Source: Ruminococcaceae bacterium UBA6857 (GTDB lineage Bacteria > Bacillota > Clostridia > Oscillospirales > Acutalibacteraceae). Taken from it: a stretch of DNA of 6,571 nt. Under the pieces are notes generated by a model that saw only the letters and a list, made by a program, of their open reading frames with translations, did not search any database and was not told the DNA's origin. Location of the stretch: contig DKDD01000022.1 in NCBI GenBank assembly GCA_002451715.1, forward strand, positions 1-6,571. The letters run 5' to 3'. Position numbers and translations under genes: made by a program. Within the stretch, counting starts at the first letter, position 1; each line of letters opens with the position of its first letter. Positions 1 through 5,506 of this stretch are shown piece by piece.

Positions 1-137
1 AGCAGATTTTTTGCAGGGCGAGGCACAAAACGCAGTTAATCCTTTCGGATTAACGAGTATTTTAACAAGGCAATGCGAAAATCCCTCTTGTAAAACGGGT
101 TCGGATTTATTACCGCTTGCCTAAGGAGCCGTTAGTT
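1..137 (+). other. Upstream edge region, possible 3' end of a gene
   Basis: One forward frame is open from base 2 to a TAA at 122-124, giving about 40 residues with no start codon needed inside the window. The stop overlaps the ribosome binding site of the next gene, which is the usual spacing for genes in one operon. The peptide (…NPFGLTSILTRQCENPSC…) matches no family I recognise, so this may be chance. The stretch also holds a perfect hairpin, GTTAATCC (35-42) with GGATTAAC (47-54) around a four-base loop. It lacks a clean T tract, so I do not call it a terminator. No convincing promoter is visible before the gene at 138. Confidence 0.25.
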
Positions 138-494
138 ATGAATGAAGAAAAAATGCAACGCAAGTCGGGCGGTTTGTATAAAAACGTAAAGGTTTCCGTT
201 AAGACGGTCAATATCGTAATTATAATAGGTATAAGCGCGCTGTTTGCCGCAATGGCGTTTTTGGTAAAGCACAACGGTTTTACCGTTTCATTCAACACGA
301 ACGGCGGCTCCGCTGTCGCAAGCCAAAAGGTACTGCACGGCGAAACAATTTCGGCAGACCAAACGCCTGTGAAAGAGGGATACACTTTCAGCGGTTGGTA
401 CCGCGACCCCGACTGCACAGTCAAATGGGATACCGAAAACGACACCGTGACCGACAGCTTAACGCTGTATGCCGGCTGGCAGGATAAACCGTAG
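138..494 (+). CDS. Small membrane-anchored protein with one InlB B-repeat (Flg_new-like)
   Basis: This is a 118-residue protein. A charged N-terminus of about 23 residues precedes one hydrophobic segment (about 24-43, VNIVIIIGISALFAAMAFLV). A single InlB B-repeat/Listeria-Bacteroides repeat unit follows (about 47-115), recognisable by FNTNGGS, the central EGYTFSGWYRDPDC and the closing LTLYAGW. Such beta-rich units normally occur in tandem in surface proteins and serve as spacers or adhesive modules. One unit on a single membrane anchor is a minimal form. The ATG at 138 is preferred over the in-frame TTG at 117 because AAGGAG (123-128) lies nine bases before it. The predicted topology is N-in with the repeat outside. 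No sortase motif or signal-peptidase site is evident. The specific role is unknown. Confidence 0.8.
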   Translation: MNEEKMQRKSGGLYKNVKVSVKTVNIVIIIGISALFAAMAFLVKHNGFTVSFNTNGGSAVASQKVLHGETISADQTPVKEGYTFSGWYRDPDCTVKWDTENDTVTDSLTLYAGWQDKP

Positions 495-543
495 ATAAAT
501 ATGCGCTCCGCGTGGATTATATTAATTCAGCATAACAATTAAA

Positions 544-588
544 AAAGCAATCGGCTCTCCCGTTTTAATGGTGAGAGCCGATTGCTTT
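544..588. terminator. Bidirectional intrinsic terminator between the InlB-repeat gene and argH
   Basis: A perfect 16-bp stem (arms 544-559 and 573-588, containing GCAATCGGCTCTC and its complement) encloses a 13-base loop. The A run at 541-546 becomes a T run after the hairpin on the minus strand, so termination should be strong for argH. On the plus strand the hairpin ends in TTTCTTACT, which should end the upstream gene less efficiently. The two genes converge here. Confidence 0.9.
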
Positions 589-596
589 CTTACTGT

Positions 597-1964
597 TCAT
601 ATAAATTTCTTTATATATTCAATCTGTATATCCGCGGAATTTCCGCCTGTACCGCCTGCCGAAATTCTCTTTGAAACACAGGTTTCAAGCGATATTTCTT
701 TAAACAGACCGTCGTCAAACAAATCGCTGTATTTCTTGTATTCTTCAAGCGGAAGCGTTTCAAGCACAAGTCCCTTTTCGATACATTCGGCAACTATCAT
801 ACCGACGTTTTTATACGCCGTTCTGAACGGCATACCCTTTTTAACGAGGTAGTCGGCAAGGTCGGTGGCATTTATAAAACCTTTTTGGGCGGCTTTATAC
901 ATATTATCGGTCAGGACCGTCATTGTATCCAACATCGGCGTAAACACGCCGAGACACATCTTCCCCGTATCAACAGCGTCAAAAAGCGACTCCTTATCCT
1001 CCTGCATATCCTTATTATAAGCAAGAGGAATACCTTTGAGAACAGTCAGCATAGACATCAAATCGCCGTATACCCTGCCCGTCTTACCGCGGACAAGCTC
1101 CGCCATATCGGGATTTTTCTTTTGCGGCATTATGCTTGAACCCGTTGTATATCCGTCGTCAAGCTCGATAAACTTGAACTCCCACGAGCACCACATGACA
1201 ACCTCTTCGGCAAAGCGCGAAAGATGAACCATCACAAGCGAAAGGCAGGAAAGAAGTTCAATAACATAATCACGGTCGGAAACACCGTCAAGGCTGTTTG
1301 AACAAACGCCCGAAAGACCGAGAAGTTCTGCGGCATACTCTCTGTCAAGCGGATAGGTTGTTCCGGCCAGAGCACCCGAACCGAGCGGAGACACCGCCGT
1401 CCTTTTTTTGCAGTCTTTGAGACGGTCTCTGTCGCGAAGAAGCATTGAAGCATATGCCATGAGATGATGGCCGAACGTCACGGGCTGGGCGCGCTGAAGG
1501 TGGGTATAGCCCGGCATTACGCCGTCATAGTTTTCTTTTGCTTTTTTAAGAATCACGTCAATAAACTCTTTGAGCGCAAAATCAAGCTTTTCGATTTCGT
1601 CAAGAAGGTAAAGTCTGAGGTCAAGTGCAACCTGGTCATTACGGCTGCGCGCAGTGTGAAGTCTTTTTCCGGTATCGCCGAGCCTTTTTGTGAGTTCGCC
1701 CTCAACAAAAGTATGAATATCTTCGGCGGTCATGTCAATTTCAAGTGCGCCGCTTTCAAGGTCGGCGGCAATATCTTTGAGCGAAGCGACGATTTTTTCG
1801 CTTTCGCTTTTTTCAATAATATTCTGCTTGCCGAGCATGGTCGCATGAGTAATCGAACCTTTGATGTCTTGCGAAGCCATTCGGCTGTCAAACGAAATTG
1901 AGGAGTTGAAATCATTTGTTTTTTTGTCAAGCTGTTTTTTGAATCTTCCTGTCCAAAGCGGCAT
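597..1964 (-). CDS. argH: Argininosuccinate lyase
   Basis: It splits argininosuccinate into arginine and fumarate, the last step of arginine biosynthesis, as a cytoplasmic homotetramer. The 455-residue length is normal for the family. Visible landmarks are the N-terminal LWTGRF, the D26…DIKGSI…H40 region, HTARSRNDQV (103-112), GYTHLQRAQPVTFGH (152-166) with the general-base His155, and the fumarase/aspartase-superfamily signature GSSIMPQKKNPD (275-286), which carries the catalytic serine. The C-terminus includes the usual GGTGG turn. The ATG at 1964 has GGAGG (1977-1973) eight bases upstream. No argG lies in the window, although argG and argH are often adjacent in Firmicutes. The gene appears to be its own transcription unit with a strong promoter and a hairpin terminator. 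It is intact. Confidence 0.97.
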   Translation of the reverse strand: MPLWTGRFKKQLDKKTNDFNSSISFDSRMASQDIKGSITHATMLGKQNIIEKSESEKIVASLKDIAADLESGALEIDMTAEDIHTFVEGELTKRLGDTGKRLHTARSRNDQVALDLRLYLLDEIEKLDFALKEFIDVILKKAKENYDGVMPGYTHLQRAQPVTFGHHLMAYASMLLRDRDRLKDCKKRTAVSPLGSGALAGTTYPLDREYAAELLGLSGVCSNSLDGVSDRDYVIELLSCLSLVMVHLSRFAEEVVMWCSWEFKFIELDDGYTTGSSIMPQKKNPDMAELVRGKTGRVYGDLMSMLTVLKGIPLAYNKDMQEDKESLFDAVDTGKMCLGVFTPMLDTMTVLTDNMYKAAQKGFINATDLADYLVKKGMPFRTAYKNVGMIVAECIEKGLVLETLPLEEYKKYSDLFDDGLFKEISLETCVSKRISAGGTGGNSADIQIEYIKKFI

Positions 1965-1997
1965 TTTTCTTTCCTCCGATGTATAAAGTACCTATAG

Positions 1998-2025
1998 ATT
2001 ATACAGCATTTATGCAAAAAGTCAA
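1998..2025 (-). promoter_or_regulatory. argH promoter
   Basis: Read on the minus strand, TTGACT (2025-2020) and TATAAT (2003-1998) are separated by 16 bases. Transcription would start about 25-30 bases before the argH ATG. The same core with only minor changes occurs at 5866-5893 before the lipoprotein gene. Confidence 0.85.
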
Positions 2026-2033
2026 GAGATAAT

Positions 2034-2047
2034 TGAATTAATATGCA
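2034..2047 (-). promoter_or_regulatory. Putative ARG box (ArgR/AhrC operator) upstream of argH
   Basis: On the minus strand the sequence TGCATATTAATTCA fits the half-palindromic ARG-box consensus TGMATwwwwATKCA at every position. It ends eight bases before the -35 hexamer of argH. ArgR/AhrC represses arginine synthesis genes when arginine is present, so a site here fits the gene. It was found by eye, and AT-rich DNA gives some chance matches. The position upstream of -35 is somewhat unusual for simple repression. Confidence 0.55.
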
Positions 2048-2061
2048 AAATTGTCGGACTT

Positions 2062-2286
2062 TTATCTTTTTTCTTTGCGGCGCGGATACGGCTTTTTTTC
2101 GTCGGTGAGTTCAAGAATATAATCAACGGAAGTTTTGAAAAACGAAGAAAGCGCAACCAAAACCTCAACCGGTATTCCGCGCTGACCGTTTTCATATTGA
2201 GAATAGGTGTTTTGCTTAATATGCAAAAATGCCGCAAGCTGTGCCTGTGTAACGTCGCTGTCTTCGCGTAAACTTTTCAGCCGCAT
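2062..2286 (-). CDS. Xre-family helix-turn-helix transcriptional regulator
   Basis: This 74-residue protein is a single HTH_3/Cro-C1 domain: RLKSLREDSDVTQAQLAAFL (helices 1-2), IKQNTYSQYENGQRG (recognition helix and following turn, about 23-37), then the VLVALSSFFKTSVDYILELTDE segment typical of the family. A short basic tail (PRRKEKR) follows, and there is no separate dimerisation or ligand domain. The ATG at 2286 has a fair ribosome binding site (AGGGGTG, 2301-2295). It is divergent from the secreted peptidase gene, and the space between them holds paired palindromes that fit a dimeric regulator of this type. It therefore probably represses itself and that neighbour. The ligand or inducing signal cannot be read from the sequence. 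No terminator separates it from argH, so some read-through into argH is possible. Confidence 0.9.
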   Translation of the reverse strand: MRLKSLREDSDVTQAQLAAFLHIKQNTYSQYENGQRGIPVEVLVALSSFFKTSVDYILELTDEKKPYPRRKEKR

Positions 2287-2321
2287 ATATCAAACACCCC
2301 TATAACACAAATCTTGCTTAT

Positions 2322-2327
2322 ATTATA
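2322..2327 (-). promoter_or_regulatory. -10 element of the Xre regulator gene
   Basis: A perfect TATAAT lies on the minus strand about 35 bases before the regulator's ATG. No good -35 stands at normal spacing; TTGTCA (2353-2348) is 20 bases away. The promoter may be weak. The -10 abuts the left operator palindrome. Confidence 0.5.
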
Positions 2328-2330
2328 GAT

Positions 2331-2347
2331 AATCTCGCTGTGAGATA
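2331..2347. promoter_or_regulatory. Putative operator O1 for the Xre regulator
   Basis: AATCTC and GAGATA flank a five-base spacer, making a 17-bp palindrome with one mismatched pair. It lies directly upstream of the -35 of the peptidase promoter and next to the -10 of the regulator gene. A bound dimer could therefore affect both. It shares half-site sequence and geometry with O2, 25 bases away centre to centre. Confidence 0.6.
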
Positions 2348-2376
2348 TTGACAAGTATCTCAATTTGTGATATTCT
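2348..2376 (+). promoter_or_regulatory. Promoter of the secreted peptidase-lectin gene
   Basis: A perfect TTGACA (2348-2353) is followed after 17 bases by TATTCT (2371-2376). The -35 lies between the two operator-like palindromes, flanked by GAGATA (2342-2347) and TATCTC (2356-2361), and the spacer contains most of O2. This arrangement fits repression by steric exclusion. Confidence 0.7.
2356..2372. promoter_or_regulatory. Putative operator O2 for the Xre regulator
   Basis: TATCTC and GTGATA flank a five-base spacer, again a 17-bp palindrome with one mismatch. If the arms are extended inward they reach eight bases (TATCTCAA and TTGTGATA). It covers the region between -35 and -10 of the peptidase promoter, the classic location for a repressor site. 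Confidence 0.6.
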
Positions 2377-2415
2377 TGCTTTACAATAATTATTATACCG
2401 AAAGGATTGAGTGAT

Positions 2416-4047
2416 TTGAAAAAAACAGGAAAAACAAAAAGACTGCTGTCATTTTTCTTGGCAGTCGTCATGCTGCTGTGCGCCGCGCCGCTCGGAAAGA
2501 TTGACGCAGAGGCGGCAACGTTCAACGACATCAACACTTCGGAAGTATTTTTAAAACAACCGAAAGGCAGTGTAACCTGTACGCTTTATGCGGCAACAAT
2601 GATGATGAGGAGAACGGCAATTGCCGCCGGAAACTCAAATTGGAGAAGTATCACTCCGTCGAATGTTGCATCTGTTGCATGGTATTCCGACGGACTTTAT
2701 TATAATTTTTCATATGCCGGAATCAGCGTCGGTCACGCCTATGTTAATCAAAACGACATCAAGGGTTCTTATATTTCTCTTTTGAAAGCTTATCCGCAAG
2801 GTGTTGTTGCCTATAACAGAGGTCAGCCGCACGCAATTTTGCTCACGGACTACGACGCGAGTACCGACACGTTTTATTGCGCCGATTCGAATCCGTACTA
2901 TGCTTCGGGAAGAATCCCTCTTTCTCAGTCTTCAATAACCGGCTCGAACCAATATGACAAGCTCAACAGAATGACAGATTATTGGTATGTTAAATCACCA
3001 AACGTTTCTATTCAAAATCCAATATTTTCCAATCCACAAAACATTGGCGATGATTTTTATGCCGCTATAATCAAGAATGATGGCTGGGCACCGATTGCAC
3101 CGGTAAATGGAAACGTTCAGGTTGTTAACGGAACCGGCGATGCATCAGAAATTTGGCATTTCATTCGCCAAAGTGACAATTCATATGTTATATATAACTG
3201 CAAGAGCGGAAAGGTATTGGATGCACAACGCGCCGCAACAAATGACGGAACGCAAATAATTGAATTTGATTACTGGTCCAATCAAAATCAGCAATGGTTT
3301 ATTTACGGACGTTGGAGCGGAGAATATGTTCTAAAGCCCAAACATTGTGATAAAGTCCTTGATGTGTTCAATAATGAAAGTTATGCCGGAACAAAGGTTC
3401 AGCTTTGGTCATACAATCAAACTAATGCGCAAAAATTTGCAATTTATAAATTTGATAAAGTCGGCTCAACTTCAATAAAGGTTTCTACCGGAAGCTCCGA
3501 AACAAAAACCACCTTCAGTTGGAGCAAGGCTGCAAACGCAAAATTATACAATTTAAGAATAATGACCGGAACACCCGGCAATTTGAAATCTTACAAAAAT
3601 ATTTGGAATCTTAAAGACACGTCATACAGCCTAACTCTTCCTGCCGGATATTATGAAGCATGGGTAGATGCTTGCACTGTATATCATTACACAAGCAGCA
3701 ACCGTATTACATTTAACATTGAAAAAGGAATACACACCCATTCCTACACATCAAAAACCACAACAGCCGCAACCTGCACCGAGTCGGGCATAAAAACTTT
3801 CACCTGCTCGGTTTGTAACGATACTTACACCGAAAAAATTCCGGCTCTCGGTCACGTTGACAGCAACAACGATGGGCAGTGTGATCGCTGCGGAGTAAAT
3901 ACAGGTACACCCAACACACCCGATACACCGTCGCAGAATTGCTCACACCTTTGCCACAGAGGCGGATTCATTTGGGCAATTGTTCGTTTCTTCTGCAAAT
4001 TGTTTGGAACGAATAAATACTGCACCTGTGGCGCGGCGCATTATTAA
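2416..4047 (+). CDS. Secreted papain/C39-like cysteine peptidase with ricin-type lectin, Fn3-like and Cys-rich C-terminal modules
   Basis: This 543-residue exported protein starts at the TTG at 2416. AAAGGA (2401-2406) is nine bases upstream, whereas it touches the alternative TTG at 2407. Residues 1-34 form a signal peptide: KKTGKTKR, a hydrophobic core to about 27, and likely cleavage near AEAA. Residues 40-195 resemble a papain-fold/C39-like peptidase: Cys55 in VTCTLYAATMMMRR, His139 in GQPHAILLTDYD and Asp157 or Asn159 in CADSNPY are candidate catalytic residues. Residues about 210-346 form a RicinB-type beta-trefoil lectin domain with the repeated GKVLDAQ/DKVLDVF and NQQWFIY/NAQKFAIY motifs. 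Residues 350-437 are Fn3-like (TTFSWSKAANAKLYNLRI). Residues 440-493 hold a TCTESGIKTFTCSVCNDTY unit and DSNNDGQCDRCG, and residues 508-543 a Cys/His motif. It likely cleaves peptides or cross-links outside the cell while bound to glycans. The substrate is unknown. Confidence 0.8.
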   Translation: MKKTGKTKRLLSFFLAVVMLLCAAPLGKIDAEAATFNDINTSEVFLKQPKGSVTCTLYAATMMMRRTAIAAGNSNWRSITPSNVASVAWYSDGLYYNFSYAGISVGHAYVNQNDIKGSYISLLKAYPQGVVAYNRGQPHAILLTDYDASTDTFYCADSNPYYASGRIPLSQSSITGSNQYDKLNRMTDYWYVKSPNVSIQNPIFSNPQNIGDDFYAAIIKNDGWAPIAPVNGNVQVVNGTGDASEIWHFIRQSDNSYVIYNCKSGKVLDAQRAATNDGTQIIEFDYWSNQNQQWFIYGRWSGEYVLKPKHCDKVLDVFNNESYAGTKVQLWSYNQTNAQKFAIYKFDKVGSTSIKVSTGSSETKTTFSWSKAANAKLYNLRIMTGTPGNLKSYKNIWNLKDTSYSLTLPAGYYEAWVDACTVYHYTSSNRITFNIEKGIHTHSYTSKTTTAATCTESGIKTFTCSVCNDTYTEKIPALGHVDSNNDGQCDRCGVNTGTPNTPDTPSQNCSHLCHRGGFIWAIVRFFCKLFGTNKYCTCGAAHY

Positions 4048-4066
4048 TACAGGCAAAAAATTAACA

Positions 4067-4098
4067 GCCCCGAAGCTTTCTCTTCGGAGCGGTTTTTT
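4067..4098. terminator. Terminator shared by the convergent peptidase and trpS genes
   Basis: The arms GCCCCGAAG (4067-4075) and CTTCGGAGC (4082-4090) pair with one mismatch around a six-base loop. TTTTTT at 4093-4098 makes it a standard rho-independent terminator for the plus-strand gene, 20 bases after its stop. On the minus strand a T run (from AAAAAA, 4055-4060) follows after six bases, so it probably also ends trpS. Confidence 0.85.
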
Positions 4099-4110
4099 GC
4101 GTTTTGAATC

Positions 4111-5124
4111 TTATTTCGGAAGAACAAAGCCGACTTTTTTCATAACCTTATTGAGGGTTCTGTTTGCAATTCTTGAAGCTTTTTCAGCGCCCTTTGCGGC
4201 AACTTCAAGAAGATAGCCGGTGTCTTTCATATAGCTGTCATAGCGTTCGCGAACGGGGCGAAGCTCTTCAACAACGGCTTCGGCAACGGCGGCTTTGAAG
4301 TCTCCGTATCCTTTGCCTTCAAAATCTTTTGCAATTTGATCAAAATCAAGACCGGTGCAGCAGGAGTAAATCGACATGAGGTTGTTGATTCCGTCCTTGC
4401 CCTCACCATAATACACACTGCCTTCGCAGTCGGTGATCGCACTCTTGATTTTTTTCGTGATAACTTCCGGTGTGTCGAAAACCGAAACATATGATTTCGG
4501 GTTCGGGTCGGATTTGCTCATCTTCTTTGTCGGATCCTGGAGCGACATGATTTTTGCGCCCTGTTTTCCGATATACGCATCGGGAATTGTGAATGTCGGC
4601 GAATAAACGGTGTTGAAACGGTTTGCAATGTCGCGCGCAATTTCAAGGTGCTGTTTTTGGTCAACGCCGACCGGAACAAGGTCTGCCTGATAAAGAAGAA
4701 TATCCGCCGCCATAAGTACCGGGTATGCAAAAAGACCGACGTTGACATTATCGGCATGAGCCTTTGATTTATCCTTGAACTGGGTCATTCTTGACATTTC
4801 GCCAAACTGCGTGTAGCAGTTGAGAATCCATGCAAGCTGGGAATGCGCCGGAACATGGCTTTGAATGAAAATAATGCTTTTTTCCGGGTCAAGACCGATT
4901 GCAAGCAAAAGCGCAAAAACTTCGGTAATCTGTTTTCTGAATTTTGCCGGATCCTGTCTCACGGTGATTGCGTGAAGGTCTGCAACGGCAAACGCCGAAT
5001 CAAAATCATCGGAAAGGGTTTTCCAGTTTTTGAGTGCGCCGAGATAGTTTCCGAGAGTCGGAATGCCCGACGGCTGAATGCAGCTTAATATTTTCTGTCT
5101 TTTTTCGGGAGCGGTGTTTTCCAT
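4111..5124 (-). CDS. trpS: Tryptophan--tRNA ligase
   Basis: It charges tRNA-Trp with tryptophan using ATP and is an essential cytoplasmic class I synthetase, normally a homodimer. The 337-residue length matches bacterial TrpRS. The class I HIGH-equivalent is TLGNYLGA (23-30), after the typical CIQPSGIP. The KMSKS loop is exact at 201-205 (KKMSKSDPN). MAADIL with Asp141 and VGVDQKQHLEIARDIA (152-167) are standard active-site segments. The ATG at 5124 is chosen because AAAGGA (5138-5133) lies about eight bases upstream and the protein then begins like other TrpRS. The frame stays open to 5214 but has no ribosome binding site there and would cover the promoter. No T-box leader is present. The gene is intact and monocistronic. 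Confidence 0.97.
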   Translation of the reverse strand: MENTAPEKRQKILSCIQPSGIPTLGNYLGALKNWKTLSDDFDSAFAVADLHAITVRQDPAKFRKQITEVFALLLAIGLDPEKSIIFIQSHVPAHSQLAWILNCYTQFGEMSRMTQFKDKSKAHADNVNVGLFAYPVLMAADILLYQADLVPVGVDQKQHLEIARDIANRFNTVYSPTFTIPDAYIGKQGAKIMSLQDPTKKMSKSDPNPKSYVSVFDTPEVITKKIKSAITDCEGSVYYGEGKDGINNLMSIYSCCTGLDFDQIAKDFEGKGYGDFKAAVAEAVVEELRPVRERYDSYMKDTGYLLEVAAKGAEKASRIANRTLNKVMKKVGFVLPK

Positions 5125-5185
5125 ATATATCTTTCCTTTCGGAGTCAAAATAAAAATCACGTTTGATTTTTTCGCTCTGTTTTTA

Positions 5186-5214
5186 ATAATAACACATTTT
5201 GAAAAACTGCGCAA
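5186..5214 (-). promoter_or_regulatory. Putative trpS promoter
   Basis: On the minus strand TTGCGC (5214-5209), 17 bases and TATTAT (5191-5186) form a reasonable sigma-A promoter. Transcription would begin about 55 bases before the ATG. That leader is too short for a T-box riboswitch or a classic attenuator. Confidence 0.55.
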
Positions 5215-5263
5215 GAGAAAGACGCGCTTTCGTTAAAAAAAGCGTCGGATTTTGCCGAAAAGT

Positions 5264-5386
5264 TTTTCAACATTGATGTTGAAAAGTATTTTATCGCTTT
5301 CAACACTGCTTATATATGGAAAACAAAGGAAAGAACAAATGTTTTTCAACATTTTCCACACAGTTTTCAACATTCGGCGTTGAAAA
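5264..5386. repeat. Cluster of TTTTCAACA/TTTTCCACA nonamers (DnaA-box-like)
   Basis: Within about 120 bases of otherwise non-coding DNA the nonamer TTTTCAACA occurs at 5264-5272 (+), 5277-5285 (-), 5343-5351 (+) and 5364-5372 (+). TTTTCCACA is at 5352-5360 (+). Near variants are CTTTCAACA at 5297-5305 (+), TTTTCCATA at 5315-5323 (-) and TTTTCAACG at 5378-5386 (-). Two pairs form perfect inverted repeats: ten-base arms at 5264-5273/5276-5285, and nine-base arms at 5363-5371/5379-5387. TTTTCCACA differs from the canonical DnaA box TTATCCACA at one base. The cluster could bind DnaA, or another regulator of the flanking genes. No dnaA, dnaN or rpmH is visible nearby. Confidence 0.6.
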
Positions 5387-5408
5387 CCGCTTTTTCAAAA
5401 TTTTACCC

Positions 5409-5437
5409 TTGTCAAACTTCGTCCAAAACGGAATATT
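5409..5437 (+). promoter_or_regulatory. Possible promoter of the small membrane protein gene
   Basis: TTGTCA (5409-5414), a 17-base spacer and AATATT (5432-5437) make a moderate sigma-A match 70 bases before the ATG at 5507. The -10 is weak. A second candidate, TTGCCC (5436-5441) with TATGTT (5458-5463), cannot be excluded. The repeat cluster lies directly upstream. Confidence 0.35.
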
Positions 5438-5506
5438 GCCCTTTCTGCGGTGAAAAATATGTTAAGAAAGTTTTTGAAAAAAGATTACAAAAAGGAGCAT
5501 TTTCCG

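Noticed and set aside
35..54. Perfect 8-bp hairpin near the left edge as a terminator
   Set aside because: Only GAGTATTTT follows, with no continuous T run, and the frame through it stays open to 124.
1464..1901. 145-residue plus-strand frame opposite argH, and similar frames opposite trpS
   Set aside because: These are antisense shadows of well-conserved enzymes, with no recognisable domains or ribosome binding sites.
2407..2415. Upstream TTG at 2407 as start of the peptidase gene
   Set aside because: AAAGGA touches this codon with no spacing, whereas the TTG at 2416 has normal spacing and gives a standard MKK signal peptide.
2473..2484. LLCAA near residues 20-24 of the peptidase as a lipobox
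   Set aside because: The residue before the Cys is Leu rather than Gly, Ala or Ser, and a better signal-peptidase I site (AEAA) follows at residues 31-34.
5125..5214. N-terminal extension of trpS to 5214
   Set aside because: There is no ribosome binding site, the extra residues are unlike TrpRS, and the extension would overlap the likely promoter.
5221..5246. GACGC…GCGTC inverted repeat with an inner CGCTTT/AAAGCG
   Set aside because: It could be a hairpin, but no gene ends next to it on either strand and no T tract follows in the plus direction, so I do not call it a terminator.
5264..5386. TTTTCAACA repeats as a CRISPR array
   Set aside because: The units are only 9 bases, occur in both orientations and have irregular spacing without spacer-length intervals.
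5450..5506. N-terminal extension of the small membrane protein to 5450 or 5459
   Set aside because: Neither start has a ribosome binding site, while a strong AAGGAG lies inside the extension, nine bases before the ATG at 5507.
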